Origin: Nitratireductor sp.
GTDB taxonomy: Bacteria > Pseudomonadota > Alphaproteobacteria > Rhizobiales > Rhizobiaceae
DNA length: 64,000 nt
Direction of reading: 5' to 3'
NCBI RefSeq assembly: GCF_017794765.1
Contig: NZ_CP051236.1
Span: forward strand, 1,393,619-1,457,618
This document shows, piece after piece, positions 25,801 to 32,781 of the stretch (the stretch's first letter is position 1; each line of letters begins with the position of its first letter). The position numbers and the translations under genes were made by a program. The notes beneath the pieces are model-generated. The model saw only the letters and a program-made list of their open reading frames with translations, was not told the DNA's origin and ran no database searches.

Positions 25801-26893
25801 GGCCGAAGACATTGCCAATGCTCAGGATGTTGAGGATGGGGTTCAGAATTCGGCAAAAGCGACAGGCTTCGGTCCGAAGGGGGATGAAACGACGTCGCAG
25901 GAGGCTACCGCAGTTCTCAATCTTCCGGGCTATCTCATCAGCAAGACGGCCGATTCACCAGAGGTCCAGCGCGGTGGCCGCGTCCGCTATGTGATCCGCG
26001 CTCAGGGAGTAGGATTCGATGCACCCAGCGTGGTCAACATTGTGGACGAGATACCCATCGCATTTGCGTATATTTCTGGCTCGGCCATGCTCGGAGACGC
26101 CGCGTTGACTCCCAAGATCGACGGTCGGCAGCTCACCTTCGAGAGCATTACGCTTAATCCGGATGAAGAGGTTGAGATTGCGATGGATCTCCGCGCGACT
26201 GCAGCGGCGAAACCCGACACCTATATCAACCGGGCCTGGGTACAGGATGCTGACGGGCAGAGGGTCTCGCGTGTCGCAACAGCCGAGGTCGAGATCGTGC
26301 CGGATCCGCTTTTCGATTGCGGTGACCTGCTCGGAAAAATCTTTGATGACAAGAACCGCAATGGCTACCAGGACAGGGGGGAGCCCGGTCTGCCAGGTGT
26401 CCGGGTCGCAACCGTCAAGGGGCTCCTTGTCACATCGGACGATGAAGGCCGTTTCCACGTTGCATGTGCGGACCTTCCCGATCAGCGCATCGGAACCAAC
26501 TATATCCTGAAGCTCGATCCGCGATCACTTCCCTCCGGATATCGTATCACGACGGAGAATCCCCGAACCGTGCGCCTTTCTGCCGGCAAGGCGTCTGAGT
26601 TTCTCTTTGGGGCTTCCATCAGCCGGGTCGTACGGCTTGAGCTTACGGAGGATGCGTTTGAACCTGGAGAGAAAGAGCTGAAACCGGAGTGGCGCATGCG
26701 TGTCGATCAGTTGATCAACCTGCTCGACAAAGAGCCCTCCGTACTACGGCTGTCTTATGCCGGCGAAACGGATCGCCTGGCCAAGCGGCGATTGGCTGCC
26801 GTACGCGGTCTTATCTCTGCGGAGTGGCGCAATATCGGCTCACGCTACAGGCTCGAGATCGAGACACGCCTGCTGTCGCCACGGAAGGAATGA
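22814..26893 (+). CDS. Large secreted protein with DUF11/DUF7507-type repeats
   Basis: The 1359-residue product starts with a long basic leader and hydrophobic segment (residues about 35-72, APAEAQ cut site). Then come a unique lectin-like region (73-280) rich in Gly, Ser and Cys, a Calx-beta-like segment (285-390), and four repeats of about 125 residues starting near 393, 530, 652 and 776. Each repeat opens with an acidic calcium-loop-like motif (DTNGNGRPDLGE) and contains YTFAVKNTGNVTLSN. Two further DUF11-like domains start near 912 and 1040, and an SdrD B-like domain near 1169 (GKIFDDKNRNGYQDRGEPGLPGVRV). The C-terminal 60 residues weakly resemble an OmpA-type fold. ATG 22814 follows ACAGGAG. 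Codon use is less GC-biased than in neighbours, especially before 24000. Probably an extracellular or surface adhesin; no secretion partner is adjacent. Confidence 0.8.
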   Translation: MKIVPWVPRAGSGQLKSAGRKRSAKNWIKSSGARTLGRWPLMLATNLLGLRGASRLLGVAMITTVNVAPAEAQVQRSFLNLGFESPSINCNFAYAPDNYVSGWSTTHAVADANCGYPRGRLIELWKSNFQGVPSRSGRQHAELNAHRPSRIYQTVCLLEGDEINWRFSHRGLSGRDVMAFSIGTTQRVVQAATNNLGVGSHSNCGSGSSISGATCSSVKVGTWRDYTGNFTWSGATSLQQFGFTSISASGGNLGTGNHIDEIQLGILPFLEFAQSETRNAESGASSNLPKLAVSGYLRAPLSVTVNVVGGTAVLGDDFTTPGGGTSFTVSIPAGTYTAEQFDLGVSVIEDDLSEDDETIEFELTENSDYILSGTQTCGDEPFAKSTHTIQEEKLEVTNVATLNDLNGNGVPDPGETVSYVFAVTNTGSVDLTGVTMAAPLPGVPVSGGPINLAAGATDSSTFTADYTLTQADLDAGILENQAKVSATVPTTGLAVEDLSDDPANAANVDLEDDGDPDDITILELIAAGEHTLEKSAVLIDTNGNGRPDLGETLEYTFAVKNTGNVTLSNIEVTDEKAEVSGSPITTLAPGLTDSSVKGTYTVTQADIDAGQVDNSAHSEGSDPRGDPVNATSSPPGGSPGDKTVTPLEQTSDMDLVKNAEHQDADNDGVIDIGETILYTFAVKNTGNVTLTDVTVEDDKVEVEGGPLPSLEPDAEDTTTFTGSYVVTQEDADAGTIENVAKGKAKNPKGEEVIVDSQPPGGEPGGATELEIPSNPGMSFSKSASFDLADDTNGNGFPDAGELVRYVFNIENTGNVTISNIVVDDPLANTSGGPITALGSGQSDSETISGTHVLTQDEVDAGETTNQAIARGETPKGLPVTDFSDDPENMEDHDADGDDDPDDPTVLQLPQKLSLAAEKTGTFRGTRGGLAQPGDTIHYELTVTNDGNVTASDVEPHDPGPKFNGRQGTGSLSAFTPATAAIPPGESKTFAAIYTLTAEDIANAQDVEDGVQNSAKATGFGPKGDETTSQEATAVLNLPGYLISKTADSPEVQRGGRVRYVIRAQGVGFDAPSVVNIVDEIPIAFAYISGSAMLGDAALTPKIDGRQLTFESITLNPDEEVEIAMDLRATAAAKPDTYINRAWVQDADGQRVSRVATAEVEIVPDPLFDCGDLLGKIFDDKNRNGYQDRGEPGLPGVRVATVKGLLVTSDDEGRFHVACADLPDQRIGTNYILKLDPRSLPSGYRITTENPRTVRLSAGKASEFLFGASISRVVRLELTEDAFEPGEKELKPEWRMRVDQLINLLDKEPSVLRLSYAGETDRLAKRRLAAVRGLISAEWRNIGSRYRLEIETRLLSPRKE

Positions 26894-26909
26894 CTGCGTG
26901 AACGAGGAA

Positions 26910-27012
26910 GGACGAATTGATCCTGTACCGTAGTTCACCAGTACAAGCTTGACGCATCGAGCATCGAGGTATAATTGTTACTCATGGCTCACGCTTCAGG
27001 ATCAATTCGTCC
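26910..27012. repeat. 16-bp inverted repeat flanking the padR promoter
   Basis: The 16-mer at 26910-26925 (GGACGAATTGATCCTG) recurs in exact reverse complement at 26997-27012, 71 bp apart. Each arm is itself a quasi-dyad of form GGA-N2-AATT-N2-TCC, so these look like two copies of one operator placed on either side of the promoter at 26949-26975. The second copy lies within codons 5-10 of padR. An eight-base match GGATCAAT also occurs at 27453-27460 ahead of arsH. Confidence 0.7.
26949..26975 (+). promoter_or_regulatory. Consensus promoter of padR, near-leaderless
   Basis: TTGACG at 26949-26954 and a perfect TATAAT at 26970-26975 are 15 bp apart. The first plausible start codon for padR (ATG 26984) lies 9 bases past the -10, so the transcript would start at or within a few bases of the ATG and lack a ribosome site. 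Confidence 0.6.
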
Positions 27013-27403
27013 GGTTTCTCGACCGACGCCCGATTTCACCGACCCGGCTTACTGGCAGGGCACAATCAAGATGTCGCTCTCCAAGTTCTTCGTTCTGAGC
27101 GTTTTGCATCACAGGCCCATGCATGGGTATGAGGTCGTCCAGGCCGTCGAGAAAACGACCAATGGCTGTTGCAGCCCCACGGAGGGCACGGTCTATCCCA
27201 TGCTCAACGAGTTTGAGGCCGGGGGGTATCTCTCCGCCAGACGCGAGATCGTGCAGGGCAGGGAACGGAAGATCTACACCTTGACCAACAAGGGACGCGA
27301 GGCGTTCCAGATCGCTGTTGCGGCATGGCTCGAAGCCACTGACTGCATTCTCGCCGGCAAGGCATCAGCCGAGGCCCTGAAACGCTCACAAAAAACACCG
27401 TGA
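26984..27403 (+). CDS. PadR-family transcriptional regulator with cysteine pair
   Basis: The 139-residue protein has a PadR winged helix (MSLSKFFVLSVLHHRPMHGYEVVQAVE, TEGTVYPMLNEFEAGGYLSARRE, RKIYTLTNKGREAF). Cys62 and Cys63 sit in TTNGCCSPTEG, within the DNA-binding region, and Cys121 lies in the C-terminal helix; three cysteines could form a thiolate site for As(III) or another soft metal. Start choice: ATG 26984 keeps DPAYWQGTIK, which reads like a conserved extension, but has no ribosome site and needs leaderless translation; ATG 27071 would give 110 residues. The gene lies 125 bp before arsH on the same strand, and operator-like repeats flank its promoter. Metal response is inference. 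Confidence 0.82.
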   Translation: MAHASGSIRPVSRPTPDFTDPAYWQGTIKMSLSKFFVLSVLHHRPMHGYEVVQAVEKTTNGCCSPTEGTVYPMLNEFEAGGYLSARREIVQGRERKIYTLTNKGREAFQIAVAAWLEATDCILAGKASAEALKRSQKTP

Positions 27404-27437
27404 ATCCCATGCGGTTCATTTTGCCTCTATACATCGC

Positions 27438-27470
27438 CCATCAAGGTATCGAGGATCAATGCCTTGATGG
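27438..27470. promoter_or_regulatory. Dyad upstream of arsH
   Basis: CCATCAAGG (27438-27446) and CCTTGATGG (27462-27470) are exact 9-bp inverted arms with a 15-base spacer that contains GGATCAAT, a word shared with the padR operator repeat. It lies 57 bp before the arsH start and could be an operator or an RNA hairpin. Confidence 0.5.
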
Positions 27471-27527
27471 AGGTGGTAAAGACATTGCCTCCCTCCCTCT
27501 CAACCCTTTGTCGAAAGAACGCAGATA

Positions 27528-28295
27528 ATGAGACTACGCACGCTTCCCGCCCCCGATTCACTACCTGCACTTGATCGTGACTATGCATTTGAGAGACCGG
27601 CAAACGGGTTATCGGTAGGGCAGCAGGAACCGCCCCGCATCCTGCTGTTATATGGATCCTTGCGCAATCGCTCCTACTCCCGCCTCGTTGTGGAGGAGGC
27701 AGCGCGCCTTGTGCGCTTTTTCGGCGGAGAGCCGCGCATATTCGACCCCTCCGATCTTCCTCTCCCCGATCAGGTGGCCGGCGATGACCACCCGGCGGTG
27801 CGCGAGCTGCGCGAGCACGCCATGTGGTCGGAAGGCCAGATCTGGTGCAGCCCTGAAAGGCATGGCCAGATCACTGGCGTCATGAAGACGCAGATCGATC
27901 ACCTTCCGCTGAAGATGGGTGGGATGCGGCCAACCCAGGGGCGAACACTTGCTGTCATGCAGGTTTCGGGCGGATCGCAATCCTTCAACGCCGTAAACAC
28001 GCTGCGTTTGCTTGGGCGATGGATGCGCATGTTCACCATCCCCAACCAGTCGAGCGTGGCGAAAGCATTCCAGGAGTTTGACGAAAACGGTCGGATGCTT
28101 CCGTCCAGCTATTATGAGCGTATCGTTGATGTGGTTGAGGAGCTCATGCGATTCACAGTTCTTCTGCGCCCGCATGTTGAGCTTTTGACCGATCGCTATT
28201 CGGAGCGCAAGCAAAGCGGGCGGACCCCCGTTGATGAAAAACATGATCTGTCGGCTATTGCCGTGGCCCCGCAGATGACAAAGACCGGCACATGA
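27528..28295 (+). CDS. arsH: ArsH-type NADPH-dependent FMN reductase
   Basis: The 255-residue flavoprotein matches ArsH: the FMN-binding loop [19 protein letters not shown] near residue 44, [33 protein letters not shown] and [24 protein letters not shown]. ArsH oxidises trivalent methyl-arsenicals and reduces quinones and metals, giving resistance to organoarsenicals or oxidative stress. ATG 27528 has only a weak ribosome site. Its neighbour is a cysteine-bearing PadR gene rather than arsR, and no arsenite efflux or arsenate reductase gene is nearby. Cytoplasmic. Confidence 0.9.
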   Translation: MRLRTLPAPDSLPALDRDYAFERPANGLSVGQQEPPRILLLYGSLRNRSYSRLVVEEAARLVRFFGGEPRIFDPSDLPLPDQVAGDDHPAVRELREHAMWSEGQIWCSPERHGQITGVMKTQIDHLPLKMGGMRPTQGRTLAVMQVSGGSQSFNAVNTLRLLGRWMRMFTIPNQSSVAKAFQEFDENGRMLPSSYYERIVDVVEELMRFTVLLRPHVELLTDRYSERKQSGRTPVDEKHDLSAIAVAPQMTKTGT

Positions 28296-28601
28296 CAAAT
28301 CGGCGCCGGTCGAGGAACCTGTGGTTCCTCACCCTGCCGCGGCTTCTCTTCCCGTGATGAAAGCGGGGAGGCCTCGCGTGCCCTTTTCTAGGGCATGTTC
28401 AACGCAATATTCACCGCAACGTTCCAGGCACGGGGAGGGCACCAGCCAACGGCATTGAAGATCACCCGTATCCAGTTTGCTCTGGATATGAAGGGGCGGA
28501 AACTGGTACGCCGCGAAGAGCGGTCTTCCCACCCGGTCATCCGGAACCCGTGGATGGGATCGCGTGAATGTTCGAGGCAAGTAGCGAGCGGGTCAGATCG
28601 C
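28296..28601. other. Intergenic region between arsH and hydrolase gene
   Basis: This 306-bp spacer holds a perfect hairpin GAGGAACC-TGT-GGTTCCTC at 28312-28330, 16 bp after the arsH stop, without a T-run (weak or factor-assisted terminator). The hydrolase frame stays open up to 28395, but that stretch does not resemble an alpha/beta hydrolase N-terminus. No promoter is evident. Confidence 0.5.
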
Positions 28602-29528
28602 ATGAACCTGTCAAAAGCCCTGCATATGCCCTGCGAGGAGAGATCGGACAGGGCCCGTGGACGGCGTGTCGATGTCGGCGGATACAGTCTGAACAGTCTC
28701 CGTCTCGTTGCCGAACGGCCGGACCTCGCGCCGCTCGTTTTCATTCATGGGGCAAGCACGAGTCTGCTTGACCCGCTCTATGCGTTTCGTCCGGTGCTGG
28801 AGGGCCGTGCGCATCTCCTGTTTGTTGACCGGCCCGGCCATGGTCTGTCCGATCGCGGACCGGATGCAAACATTATGCCGGATGCACAGGGGGATGCGAT
28901 TGCAAGGCTCATGGAACTGCGCGGGTTCGACCGGGCCATTGTTATCGGCCACTCGTATGGTGGTGCAGTGGCTGCCGCGATGACGCTCGATCACCCGGAA
29001 AGGGTTATCGGTACCCTGTTCCTCGCACCTGCTCTCTATCCCTGGCCCGGAGGCGTCGCCTGGTACTATAATCTTGCAGCAACGCGCTTTCTCGGCGCTG
29101 CATTCTGCCAGCTTGTCGTTCCCTGGGCAGGACGCCTTGCGATGAAGGCGGCAGCACGCGGCGTCTTCTCTCCCGATCCGATGCCGAACGATTATCTGGA
29201 GGCAACGCGCGCTGCGGAGGCTCTCGCGCCCGCAGTCTTTCGTCACAATGCGCGCGAGATCAGTGCACTTCTGGCGTGGACGGAACGCACCCATCACCGC
29301 TACAGGATGATTGAAGCACCTACAGCCATCATTACCGGGTCGAGGGATGATATTGTCTCACCGGAGCTCCACTCGTGGCGCCTTTCCCGTGAGTTGCTCC
29401 AGACAGAGCTCTCCGTCGTTGACGGTCTCGGACACAAGCCGGATATTCATGCTACCGAACTGGTGGTTGCGGCCATTGAAAAGCTGGCGGGCAGCGCCCA
29501 CGGCCAGCGCGTCGGCAAAGGTCCGTAA
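28602..29528 (+). CDS. Alpha/beta hydrolase
   Basis: The 308-residue enzyme has the alpha/beta hydrolase fold: oxyanion segment VFIHGAST, nucleophile elbow GHSYGG with Ser118, acid in GSRDDIV, and catalytic histidine in GLGHKPD. Substrate cannot be predicted; the type is similar to esterases and haloperoxidase-like enzymes. ATG 28602 has a weak ribosome site, and ATG 28626 is an alternative. It is on the same strand as padR-arsH but 306 bp away, so a functional link is uncertain. Confidence 0.82.
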   Translation: MNLSKALHMPCEERSDRARGRRVDVGGYSLNSLRLVAERPDLAPLVFIHGASTSLLDPLYAFRPVLEGRAHLLFVDRPGHGLSDRGPDANIMPDAQGDAIARLMELRGFDRAIVIGHSYGGAVAAAMTLDHPERVIGTLFLAPALYPWPGGVAWYYNLAATRFLGAAFCQLVVPWAGRLAMKAAARGVFSPDPMPNDYLEATRAAEALAPAVFRHNAREISALLAWTERTHHRYRMIEAPTAIITGSRDDIVSPELHSWRLSRELLQTELSVVDGLGHKPDIHATELVVAAIEKLAGSAHGQRVGKGP

Positions 29529-29547
29529 GGAGGCTGCCGGGAAAGAA

Positions 29548-29578
29548 AAGGCCCGCAACCGATCCGGCAGCGGGCCTT
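29548..29578 (-). terminator. Terminator of the PTS operon
   Basis: AAGGCCCGC (29548-29556) and GCGGGCCTT (29570-29578) are exact arms; on the minus strand the stem is followed by TTCTTTCCC. It lies between the converging hydrolase and PTS genes and fits the PTS operon better. Confidence 0.7.
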
Positions 29579-29604
29579 GGTGATCCTGTGTGGTGAACCG
29601 CGCC

Positions 29605-29889
29605 CTACTTGCGCAGTTCCGCCTCGATCTTGTCGAGCGCCTCGGCCTTGCCCATGCCGGTCAGAAAGGCGAGCGTCACGATGGACGGCACGCCAAGGTC
29701 CGAAGGCAGCTGCGTGGTCGAAACGATCAGATCCACGCCGTTCAGTTCAGAGCGCACTTCCGTGGCCTTGCACTGGCGGGGGTCGATGGTGATGCCGCGT
29801 TCCTTCATGGCCTCGGTTACCGCGTTGGCAACCACTGTCGAGGTGGCGATGCCGGTGCCGCAGGCAAACAGGACGGTCTTCTTGCTCAT
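29605..29889 (-). CDS. gatB: PTS galactitol-type EIIB component
   Basis: The 94-residue protein has the EIIB phosphorylation loop at its N-terminus (LFACGTGIATSTVVANAV) with Cys10, the residue that carries phosphate from EIIA to the sugar. It matches the GatB/lactose-type EIIB fold. It is last in the EIIC-EIIA-EIIB minus-strand operon, 125 bp after EIIA, so it may also have its own expression signals. Cytoplasmic. Confidence 0.88.
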   Translation of the reverse strand: MSKKTVLFACGTGIATSTVVANAVTEAMKERGITIDPRQCKATEVRSELNGVDLIVSTTQLPSDLGVPSIVTLAFLTGMGKAEALDKIEAELRK

Positions 29890-30014
29890 GGGTCTCTCCC
29901 GATCAATTGGGCACCAGAGCGGCCCACCGTTTCATAGAAACGCGCTCCGCTCCAACTGCCCGTTTTCCCGCATTTGTGCGGACGTCAGGTGATTCCACCT
30001 GACTGCAAAATGCT

Positions 30015-30476
30015 CTATTTCAGAACCGCAGCGACATCATCAAGCGACGATGCCTCCATGAGGCCGGAAATCGCTTCCTCGCTCTGGATGGTCGCCATGA
30101 TTTCCTGCAGCATTTCGATCTGACGGTCCTTGTCGTTAAGCGCCATCAGGAAGACGAGGCCCACTTCCACTGCCTCATCCGGATCTTCCATATTTGCGAA
30201 AGTCACCGGATTCTTGAGCGTGGCAAGCGCGATGCCTGGCTTCACGACATGCTCCGGATCCGTGTGCGGCACCGCAACGTTCACCGCGTGACCGAGCGGA
30301 AGTCCGGTCGGCATCGCGGCCTCGCGGGCAAGAACCGCATCAGCGAAACTGTCTTTCACGTAGCCGGCTGCTTTGAGTTTGCCGGCGAGCAGTCGAATGA
30401 CAGCCTCGCGGCTATCGGTATCGACCCCGAGGACAATCGCCTCGGGATCGATGTGGTTCATAAGGGCTTCAGCCAT
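30015..30476 (-). CDS. gatA: PTS EIIA component, fructose/galactitol type
   Basis: The 153-residue protein is an EIIA of the PtsN/fructose/galactitol class; the phosphorylated His71 lies in the motif LPLGHAVNVAVPHTDPEHV. It takes phosphate from HPr and passes it to EIIB. The gene follows EIIC by 12 bp. The genes for EI and HPr are not in this window. Confidence 0.9.
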   Translation of the reverse strand: MAEALMNHIDPEAIVLGVDTDSREAVIRLLAGKLKAAGYVKDSFADAVLAREAAMPTGLPLGHAVNVAVPHTDPEHVVKPGIALATLKNPVTFANMEDPDEAVEVGLVFLMALNDKDRQIEMLQEIMATIQSEEAISGLMEASSLDDVAAVLK

Positions 30477-30488
30477 TCACTAACCTAT

Positions 30489-31898
30489 TCAGCCTTCTTG
30501 TGCAGTGGTTTCATCGTCTTCCGCGCCCGCTGCCCGCTCCCAGGCCAGCGTGTTGCGGCGATAGAGCCAGAAGCAGGCCGCGATGATGGCGGCGAGCACA
30601 CCCAGCCCGGCAGCGCCCAGGTTCCGGATTGCTGCGATAACCACGTAGGAAATCCACAGGAAGCCGTCGACCACCGAGGTGATCTGAACCGCGTTCTCAG
30701 GCATTTCGAAGCCCGAATCCACGGCAGCGCTGGTAAACAGAGGTGCGAGCGCGTTGGCCACATAGAAACCGGCGGCGAGCGTCACCGTGCCGACGATCAC
30801 CATGCGGAACACGTTGCCGCGCAAGAGTGGAGCGGTCATGGCGACGATGAACGGAATGACCGCCAGGTCGGCAAACAGGATCACGCGGTTGCCCGGCAGG
30901 ACGATCGACAGGATGATGGCGATCGGCACCAGGATGAGCGAAGCGGAAATGGCCGCCGGATGACCGATCAGGATCGCTGAATCGAGACCAACCAGAAGTT
31001 CCCGGTCACCGGTGCGCTTGCGCACGAATTCCTGTGCTGCTTCCGAAACCGGCAGCAGGCCTTCCATAAGGATCTTCACCATGCGCGGCAGAAGCAGCAT
31101 CACGGCTGCGAGCGTCATACCCGTCTGCAGAACCTTGGACAGGACCACGCCGAAATCGCCGGCGTTGTAGTAGGCGACAACGCCCAGCACGAGACCGATG
31201 ATCAGGCCGAGAACAACAGGCTCACCGAATACGCCGAACCGGCGCTCGATGGTTTCGGTCGAGATGTTCACCTTGTTGATGCCGGGAATGCGCTCGATGA
31301 TCCAGTTGATCACGATGGCGATCGGCAGGATCTGTGCAGAGGCCAGATGCGGGACCGAAACGCCCGGAATGCCGTAGAACTTCTGAACGGCACGTGCCGA
31401 CCAGTCGGCGAACAGCAGCGAAAGTGCTGCCATCAGGGCTGCAACGACGAGGCCGTAAGCGAGGCTGCCTGTGGCTGCCACGGCAAGCGAACCGATAAAG
31501 GCGAAGTGCCAGAAGTTCCAGACGTCGACGTTGAGCGTGCGGGTCATGCGCGTCAGAAGAAGCGCGATGTTGACGGCAATGCCGATCGGAATCACCCACA
31601 GCCCCACCGAAGAGCCAAAGGCGATCGCGGCAGCCGAGGGCCAGCCTACATCGACGATGTCGCGCTGAATGCCCGTATTGGTGACGATGGCCTGCGCCAC
31701 GTCGCCGATGGATCCGAGCATCAGGCCGAGAACCAGATTGATACCGATGAATGCCACGCCGATGGTGACGGCAGCACGGAATGCCTTGCCGATCTTGGCC
31801 CCCAGCACTGCGGCAATGACAAAAATGACGATGGGCAACAGAACCGTTGCGCCGAGCGTATCCACGGCCGCTTTAAGGCCGCTCAGGAATGTGTCCAT
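30489..31898 (-). CDS. gatC: PTS galactitol-type EIIC permease
   Basis: The 469-residue membrane protein has about ten to twelve hydrophobic helices and the GatC-family features (GWPSAAAIAFGSSVGLWVIPIGIAVN, WNFWHFAFIGSLA, GLDSAILIGHPAAISASLILVP). It transports and phosphorylates a polyol or sugar with EIIA and EIIB; galactitol is the family type, the real substrate is unknown. ATG 31898 follows GGGGGAGG. It heads the operon, with repeat-like elements upstream. Complete sugar PTS systems are uncommon in Rhizobiales. No polyol-phosphate dehydrogenase or aldolase is adjacent. Confidence 0.9.
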   Translation of the reverse strand: MDTFLSGLKAAVDTLGATVLLPIVIFVIAAVLGAKIGKAFRAAVTIGVAFIGINLVLGLMLGSIGDVAQAIVTNTGIQRDIVDVGWPSAAAIAFGSSVGLWVIPIGIAVNIALLLTRMTRTLNVDVWNFWHFAFIGSLAVAATGSLAYGLVVAALMAALSLLFADWSARAVQKFYGIPGVSVPHLASAQILPIAIVINWIIERIPGINKVNISTETIERRFGVFGEPVVLGLIIGLVLGVVAYYNAGDFGVVLSKVLQTGMTLAAVMLLLPRMVKILMEGLLPVSEAAQEFVRKRTGDRELLVGLDSAILIGHPAAISASLILVPIAIILSIVLPGNRVILFADLAVIPFIVAMTAPLLRGNVFRMVIVGTVTLAAGFYVANALAPLFTSAAVDSGFEMPENAVQITSVVDGFLWISYVVIAAIRNLGAAGLGVLAAIIAACFWLYRRNTLAWERAAGAEDDETTAQEG

Positions 31899-31920
31899 TT
31901 TCCTCCCCCTGAATTCCTGT

Positions 31921-32072
31921 TCAGAACCATTCTCGATCAGAACATTTGTTTCTCAAAATAGACGCAAGTTTATGGCTTGCCGCCACTTGGCTGTCAATCG
32001 GCGAATGCATCGGAAAAAAAGCGCAACGAAGCGGAAAAATGCACTTCCTGATTTCCCCATAAGTGCACTTCC
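31921..32072. promoter_or_regulatory. Repeats upstream of the PTS operon
   Basis: TCAGAAC occurs at 31921-31927 and 31937-31943. Further upstream TGCACTTCC occurs at 32040-32048 and 32064-32072 (24-bp period), the second inside the palindrome AAGTGCACTT (32061-32070). They may be binding sites for the PTS operon regulator; no regulator gene is adjacent. Confidence 0.4.
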
Positions 32073-32201
32073 GTAGAAACTACAACCATAAGACGAAAGC
32101 AAGCGGATGGGGCAAACGATGCTCTCTGATCAAAACACCTTCAAGCCGGTTTCTCATGCTGGCGCAGCCGTACCCCCACCGTAACGCGAAGAACAGGAAC
32201 A

Positions 32202-32312
32202 CGCTTCACGCACCTTGTGAAGCGACCGCCAAAGCCGGCCCTCCCGCCCCCCGGGTCGGCTTTCTCCCAAAGCCTTGCCTCGCTTCCTGGAAGTGTAGGT
32301 GAGGCTTTGGGA
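32202..32312 (+). ncRNA. Array of three hairpins, possible structured RNA
   Basis: Three hairpins follow one another: CGCTTCAC/GTGAAGCG (32202-32224), AAAGCCGGCCC/GGGTCGGCTTT (32231-32263, one G-T pair, followed by TCTCCC) and TCCCAAAGCCT/AGGCTTTGGGA (32265-32312, with an inner CTTC/GAAG stem). A 25-codon open frame (ATG 32107 to TAA 32184) lies just before them on the same strand, which resembles a leader-peptide layout. No protein gene is seen between 31899 and 32369. Function unknown. Confidence 0.4.
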
Positions 32313-32369
32313 CCCTCCATGCAATGGCCCGAGTGTTTTGCGTGACGCGCCCAACTCACCGGAATAGCC

Positions 32370-32579
32370 GTGCCTGCAAAACCGCTGATCGACCACGATA
32401 CCATTTACCTTCTCCTCGACGAGATGGCCGAGCTCGGATATTCGAGTGCGGAAGTCGACATCATGTTGGTGCGGCAAGGGGCCGTGGATCTGGATGTTCT
32501 TCGGGAATGCAAGAGCAATCATCCGGCTTTCAACGGTGCTACCCGAAAGAAGCTGCGCCTTTTGCGCTTCAGGCGCTAA
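32370..32579 (+). CDS. Small hypothetical protein
   Basis: The 69-residue frame starts with GTG 32370 and reads as a plausible globular helical protein (DHDTIYLLLDEMAELGYSSAEVDIMLVRQGAVDLDVLRECK, basic C-terminus KKLRLLRFRR). No family is recognised and the ribosome site is weak. It lies just after the hairpin array, which may regulate it. The opposite-strand frame is less protein-like. Confidence 0.45.
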   Translation: MPAKPLIDHDTIYLLLDEMAELGYSSAEVDIMLVRQGAVDLDVLRECKSNHPAFNGATRKKLRLLRFRR

Positions 32580-32718
32580 CAGGCAAAGCGTCAGGCATTT
32601 CCCGTTTCAGTCAAGATGCCCCACCAGAACCCGTACCTGCCTGTATGACACCGAAACCTTGCCTACGTCTCCGTGGACGCGGATCACTCGGCGAGGGGGT
32701 GGACAAAAGAGAATGCGG

Positions 32719-32769
32719 CCGGGCCTCTAGTGGCACAGCCGCATTCCTTTCGGTTGTGGAGAGGCCCGG
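32719..32769 (-). terminator. Long hairpin after the winged-helix membrane protein gene
   Basis: CCGGGCCTCT (32719-32728) and AGAGGCCCGG (32760-32769) are exact 10-bp arms; on the minus strand the stem is followed by GCATTCTCTTTTG. It lies 12 bp after the stop of the gene at 32782. Confidence 0.55.
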
Positions 32770-32781
32770 TGGCGGAGAGGC

